Source of the DNA: an uncultured Prevotellaceae bacterium
GTDB taxonomy: Bacteria; Bacteroidota; Bacteroidia; Bacteroidales; Bacteroidaceae
Length of the DNA: 8,155 nt
Assembly: GCA_902775075.1 (NCBI GenBank)
Contig: CACYKX010000148.1
Coordinates: 1-8,155, forward strand
Reading direction: 5' to 3'
In this document: positions 6,360 to 8,155 of the stretch, in pieces
Layout of the letters: each line of letters starts with the position of its first letter
Numbering within the stretch: the stretch's first letter is position 1
Translations under genes and position numbers: made by a program
The notes under the pieces: generated by a model
Told to the model about the DNA's origin: nothing
Databases searched by the model: none
The model's input: only the letters and a program-made list of their open reading frames with translations

Positions 6360-7559
6360 TTATCTTTCCTCGTCAGAATGCATACCATAGTATACACGAA
6401 GTGGGGTAGAACTTACTTTGATGAAACCTTTGGCATCTTGTGCTGTCCATCCATGTTGCATTTCTCCATATTCACCCAGTTTGCTCTTTGTTAGGTCATC
6501 TTCAGAGTCGATGCCGACAGTCTGGAATCCGTATGGACGCAGTTTTAGTATAGCAGTACCGTTCACGTGGCGTTGAGAACTCGTAAGCATAGCTTCGATA
6601 TCCGGCATGACAGGCTCTAGATACTGGCTCTCGTGCAGGAACATACCATACCAGTTTCCTACCTGATCTTTCCAGTATTGCTGCCATTTGCTGAGAGTAC
6701 TCTTTTCTAGCAGACGGTGTGCCTCGATGATAAGTTTTGGTGCCGCAGCTTCGAATCCGACACGTCCCTTGATACCAATGATTGTATCGCCCACATTGCA
6801 GTCACGTCCGATGGCATAAGCAGCACCGATCTCCTCGATTTTCTGTATTGCTTTGATCTTATCATCGAAATGCTCACCATTGACAGCCTCAATTTCACCT
6901 TTCTTGAAAGTAATCTTTAGTTCTGTCTCCTGATGTTCTGTTACATGTTTTAGATATGCTTCTTCCGGTAAACCCTGTGTAGGATCTAGAATCTCACCAC
7001 CACAGATGCTGGTACCCCAGATTCCTACATTATAAGAATACTTAAGCTTTGTAAAATCAGCAAAGAAACCATGCTCGTTCAGATAATCAACCTCTTCTTT
7101 ACGGCTAAGGGCATGGTCACGTGTGAGTGTGATGATCTCCACTCCCGGAGCCATAACCAAGAAGGTCATATCAAAGCGAATCTGGTCGTTTCCTGCTCCT
7201 GTAGAACCATGTGCGATAGCATCGGCTTTGATCTCGTTGGCATATCTTGCGATGGCGATAGCTTGGAATATACGCTCCGATGATACCGAGATAGGGTAGC
7301 AGTTGTTGCGCAGAACATTACCGAAGATCATATATTTCAAAGACTTCTCGTAATATTCGTGTGTGACATCAAGAGTAACATACTTTGTAGCACCAAGTTT
7401 ATACGCGTTTTCCTCGTTTGTCTTCAACTGTTCTTCGCTGAATCCACCGGTGTTAGCACATGCTGCGTAAACCTCCCAACCCTCCTGGGCTAGTTTCATT
7501 ACTGTATATGATGTGTCGAGGCCTCCACTAAAGGCGACAACAACTTTTTTCTTTGCCAT
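6360..7559 (-). CDS. argG: Argininosuccinate synthase
   Basis: ArgG joins citrulline and aspartate with ATP, through a citrullyl-AMP intermediate, to give argininosuccinate, the penultimate step to arginine. The 399-residue product starts MAKKKVVVAFSGGLDTSYT, with the N-type ATP-pyrophosphatase loop SGGLDTS at 11-17. The citrulline/aspartate-binding block GSTGAGNDQIRFD is at 118-130. GIWGTSICGGEILDP, CNVGDTIIGIKGRVG and the C-terminal PYGFQTVG also fit the family, and the length is normal for it. The ATG at 7559 lies 23 nt downstream of the acyltransferase stop in an AT-rich leader without a Shine-Dalgarno, which is usual in Bacteroidetes. The gene is the second visible member of the arginine operon; argH is not in the window. 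Confidence 0.97.
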   Translation of the reverse strand: MAKKKVVVAFSGGLDTSYTVMKLAQEGWEVYAACANTGGFSEEQLKTNEENAYKLGATKYVTLDVTHEYYEKSLKYMIFGNVLRNNCYPISVSSERIFQAIAIARYANEIKADAIAHGSTGAGNDQIRFDMTFLVMAPGVEIITLTRDHALSRKEEVDYLNEHGFFADFTKLKYSYNVGIWGTSICGGEILDPTQGLPEEAYLKHVTEHQETELKITFKKGEIEAVNGEHFDDKIKAIQKIEEIGAAYAIGRDCNVGDTIIGIKGRVGFEAAAPKLIIEAHRLLEKSTLSKWQQYWKDQVGNWYGMFLHESQYLEPVMPDIEAMLTSSQRHVNGTAILKLRPYGFQTVGIDSEDDLTKSKLGEYGEMQHGWTAQDAKGFIKVSSTPLRVYYGMHSDEER

Positions 7560-7582
7560 AGTTTTTTCGTTTTAATTTATTA

Positions 7583-8155
7583 TTATCCTTTTTCGCCTGC
7601 GTCGATTTTGTAGATTCTCTGCATAACGTCATCAGGTATTTTAGCAGGTAGATGCTCTTCTGGGTCAAAAAGCATTGCTGTGCAGATGCAATATCTGCGA
7701 TTTGTTCGATGTAGCACATCTCGATTGATACAACCCTCGCATCCGTGCCAGAAACTTTCGTCATCTGTCAGGTCTGCAAAGGTTACAGGATGATAGCCCA
7801 ACTGTGTATTCATCTTCATTACCGCAGAACCTGATGTCAAAGAGAAGATTTTAGCCAACGGCCATCGCTTGCGAGCAAGGGTAAAGGTCATATTCTTGAT
7901 TCTTTTTGCCAGTCCTAATCCTCTGAAGTCAGGATGAACAATAAGACCTGATGTTGTTACATACTGTTTGTTACCCCAAGTTTCAATATAGCTGAAACCT
8001 GCGAATTTCTCACCTTGCAAAGCGATGACAGCTTTAGCTTCTTTCATTTTTGTGGCCACGTATTCTGGAGAACGCTTGGCTATACCTGTGCCACGAACTT
8101 TAGCCGCATCAGCAATTGTCTGTAGTATGGTGTCGACATATTTTATATGTGATTC
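7583..8155 (-). CDS. GNAT acyltransferase, probable N-acylglutamate (N-succinylglutamate) synthase, 5' end cut by the window edge
   Basis: The frame is open to the right edge and codes 190 residues before a TAA at 7585-7583. A GTG at 8059 is a possible start by rule only: the 32 codons upstream read as good protein (KYVDTILQTIADAAKVRGTG, residues 5-24 of the visible part), so the real start is probably beyond the window. The acetyl-CoA-binding GNAT motif A is VHPDFRGLGLAKRI (visible residues 73-86, with RGLGLA at 78-83), followed by the C-terminal fold through LGYHPV. Past the fold sits a cysteine set, C-x2-C at 139/142 and C-x-C at 156/158. The gene leads directly into argG, argC and argD, so making the N-acylglutamate starter is the natural role. 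I recall that genetic work in Bacteroides assigned this step to a GNAT gene in the same position. Whether it uses succinyl- or acetyl-CoA cannot be told from sequence. Confidence 0.82.
   Translation of the reverse strand, partial: ESHIKYVDTILQTIADAAKVRGTGIAKRSPEYVATKMKEAKAVIALQGEKFAGFSYIETWGNKQYVTTSGLIVHPDFRGLGLAKRIKNMTFTLARKRWPLAKIFSLTSGSAVMKMNTQLGYHPVTFADLTDDESFWHGCEGCINRDVLHRTNRRYCICTAMLFDPEEHLPAKIPDDVMQRIYKIDAGEKG

Noticed and set aside
7561..7569. gttttttcg shared by the argG leader and the regulator leader (3251-3259), as a possible common operator
   Set aside because: It is a short, homopolymer-dominated match in AT-rich spacers and not palindromic; chance is a sufficient explanation without wider conservation.
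7528..7764. Minus-strand frame of 78 codons spanning the acyltransferase-argG junction
   Set aside because: It overlaps the acyltransferase C-terminus and the argG start in another frame; both of those are supported by family motifs and this product is not.
1..8155. Search for mobile elements, CRISPR arrays, tRNA genes or toxin-antitoxin pairs
   Set aside because: Nothing beyond the listed hairpins was seen; coding density is high and every large minus-strand frame belongs to a known enzyme or regulator family.

Overview
The window is a compact, single-strand block of biosynthetic genes, all transcribed from the minus strand, so it reads right to left. It looks like a member of the Bacteroidales, most likely Prevotellaceae. 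The reasons are the arginine/proline gene order, the lack of Shine-Dalgarno sequences before the starts, AT-rich spacers, a TAnnTTTG-type promoter box, and the character of the proteins. The genus is an inference from these features, not a database match.

In order of transcription: (1) 8155-7583, the 3' part of a GNAT acyltransferase gene, which I take as the probable N-acylglutamate synthase; (2) 7559-6360, argG; (3) 6333-5332, argC; (4) 5332-4190, argD; (5) 4179-3394, proC. These five genes are 23, 26, -1 and 10 nt apart and end at a strong intrinsic terminator (3374-3336), so they read as one operon. A second unit follows: a promoter-like box at 3270-3263, an XRE-cupin regulator (3240-2686), and an AMP-forming acyl-CoA synthetase-like gene (2671-995) 14 nt behind it. 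After an 82-nt spacer that can fold elaborately comes proB (912-1), whose 3' end lies outside the window.

The genes work on two linked routes from glutamate. The acyltransferase, ArgC and ArgD supply the N-acylated branch (glutamate to N-acylornithine). In Bacteroidetes this branch is known to use N-succinyl rather than N-acetyl intermediates. ArgG acts late, on citrulline and aspartate. ProB and ProC are the first and last enzymes of proline synthesis; ProA is not in the window and may lie beyond the left edge. The regulator-ligase pair has no obvious place in either pathway and sits between the two proline genes.

I see no tRNA, rRNA, CRISPR array, insertion sequence or phage gene, and no frameshift in any of the genes. 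No spacer exceeds 300 bases; the longest (3241-3393, 153 bases) holds a terminator and a promoter candidate. The items most worth a second look are the four-cysteine tail of the acyltransferase, the potential three-way-junction RNA ahead of proB, and the regulator-ligase pair.
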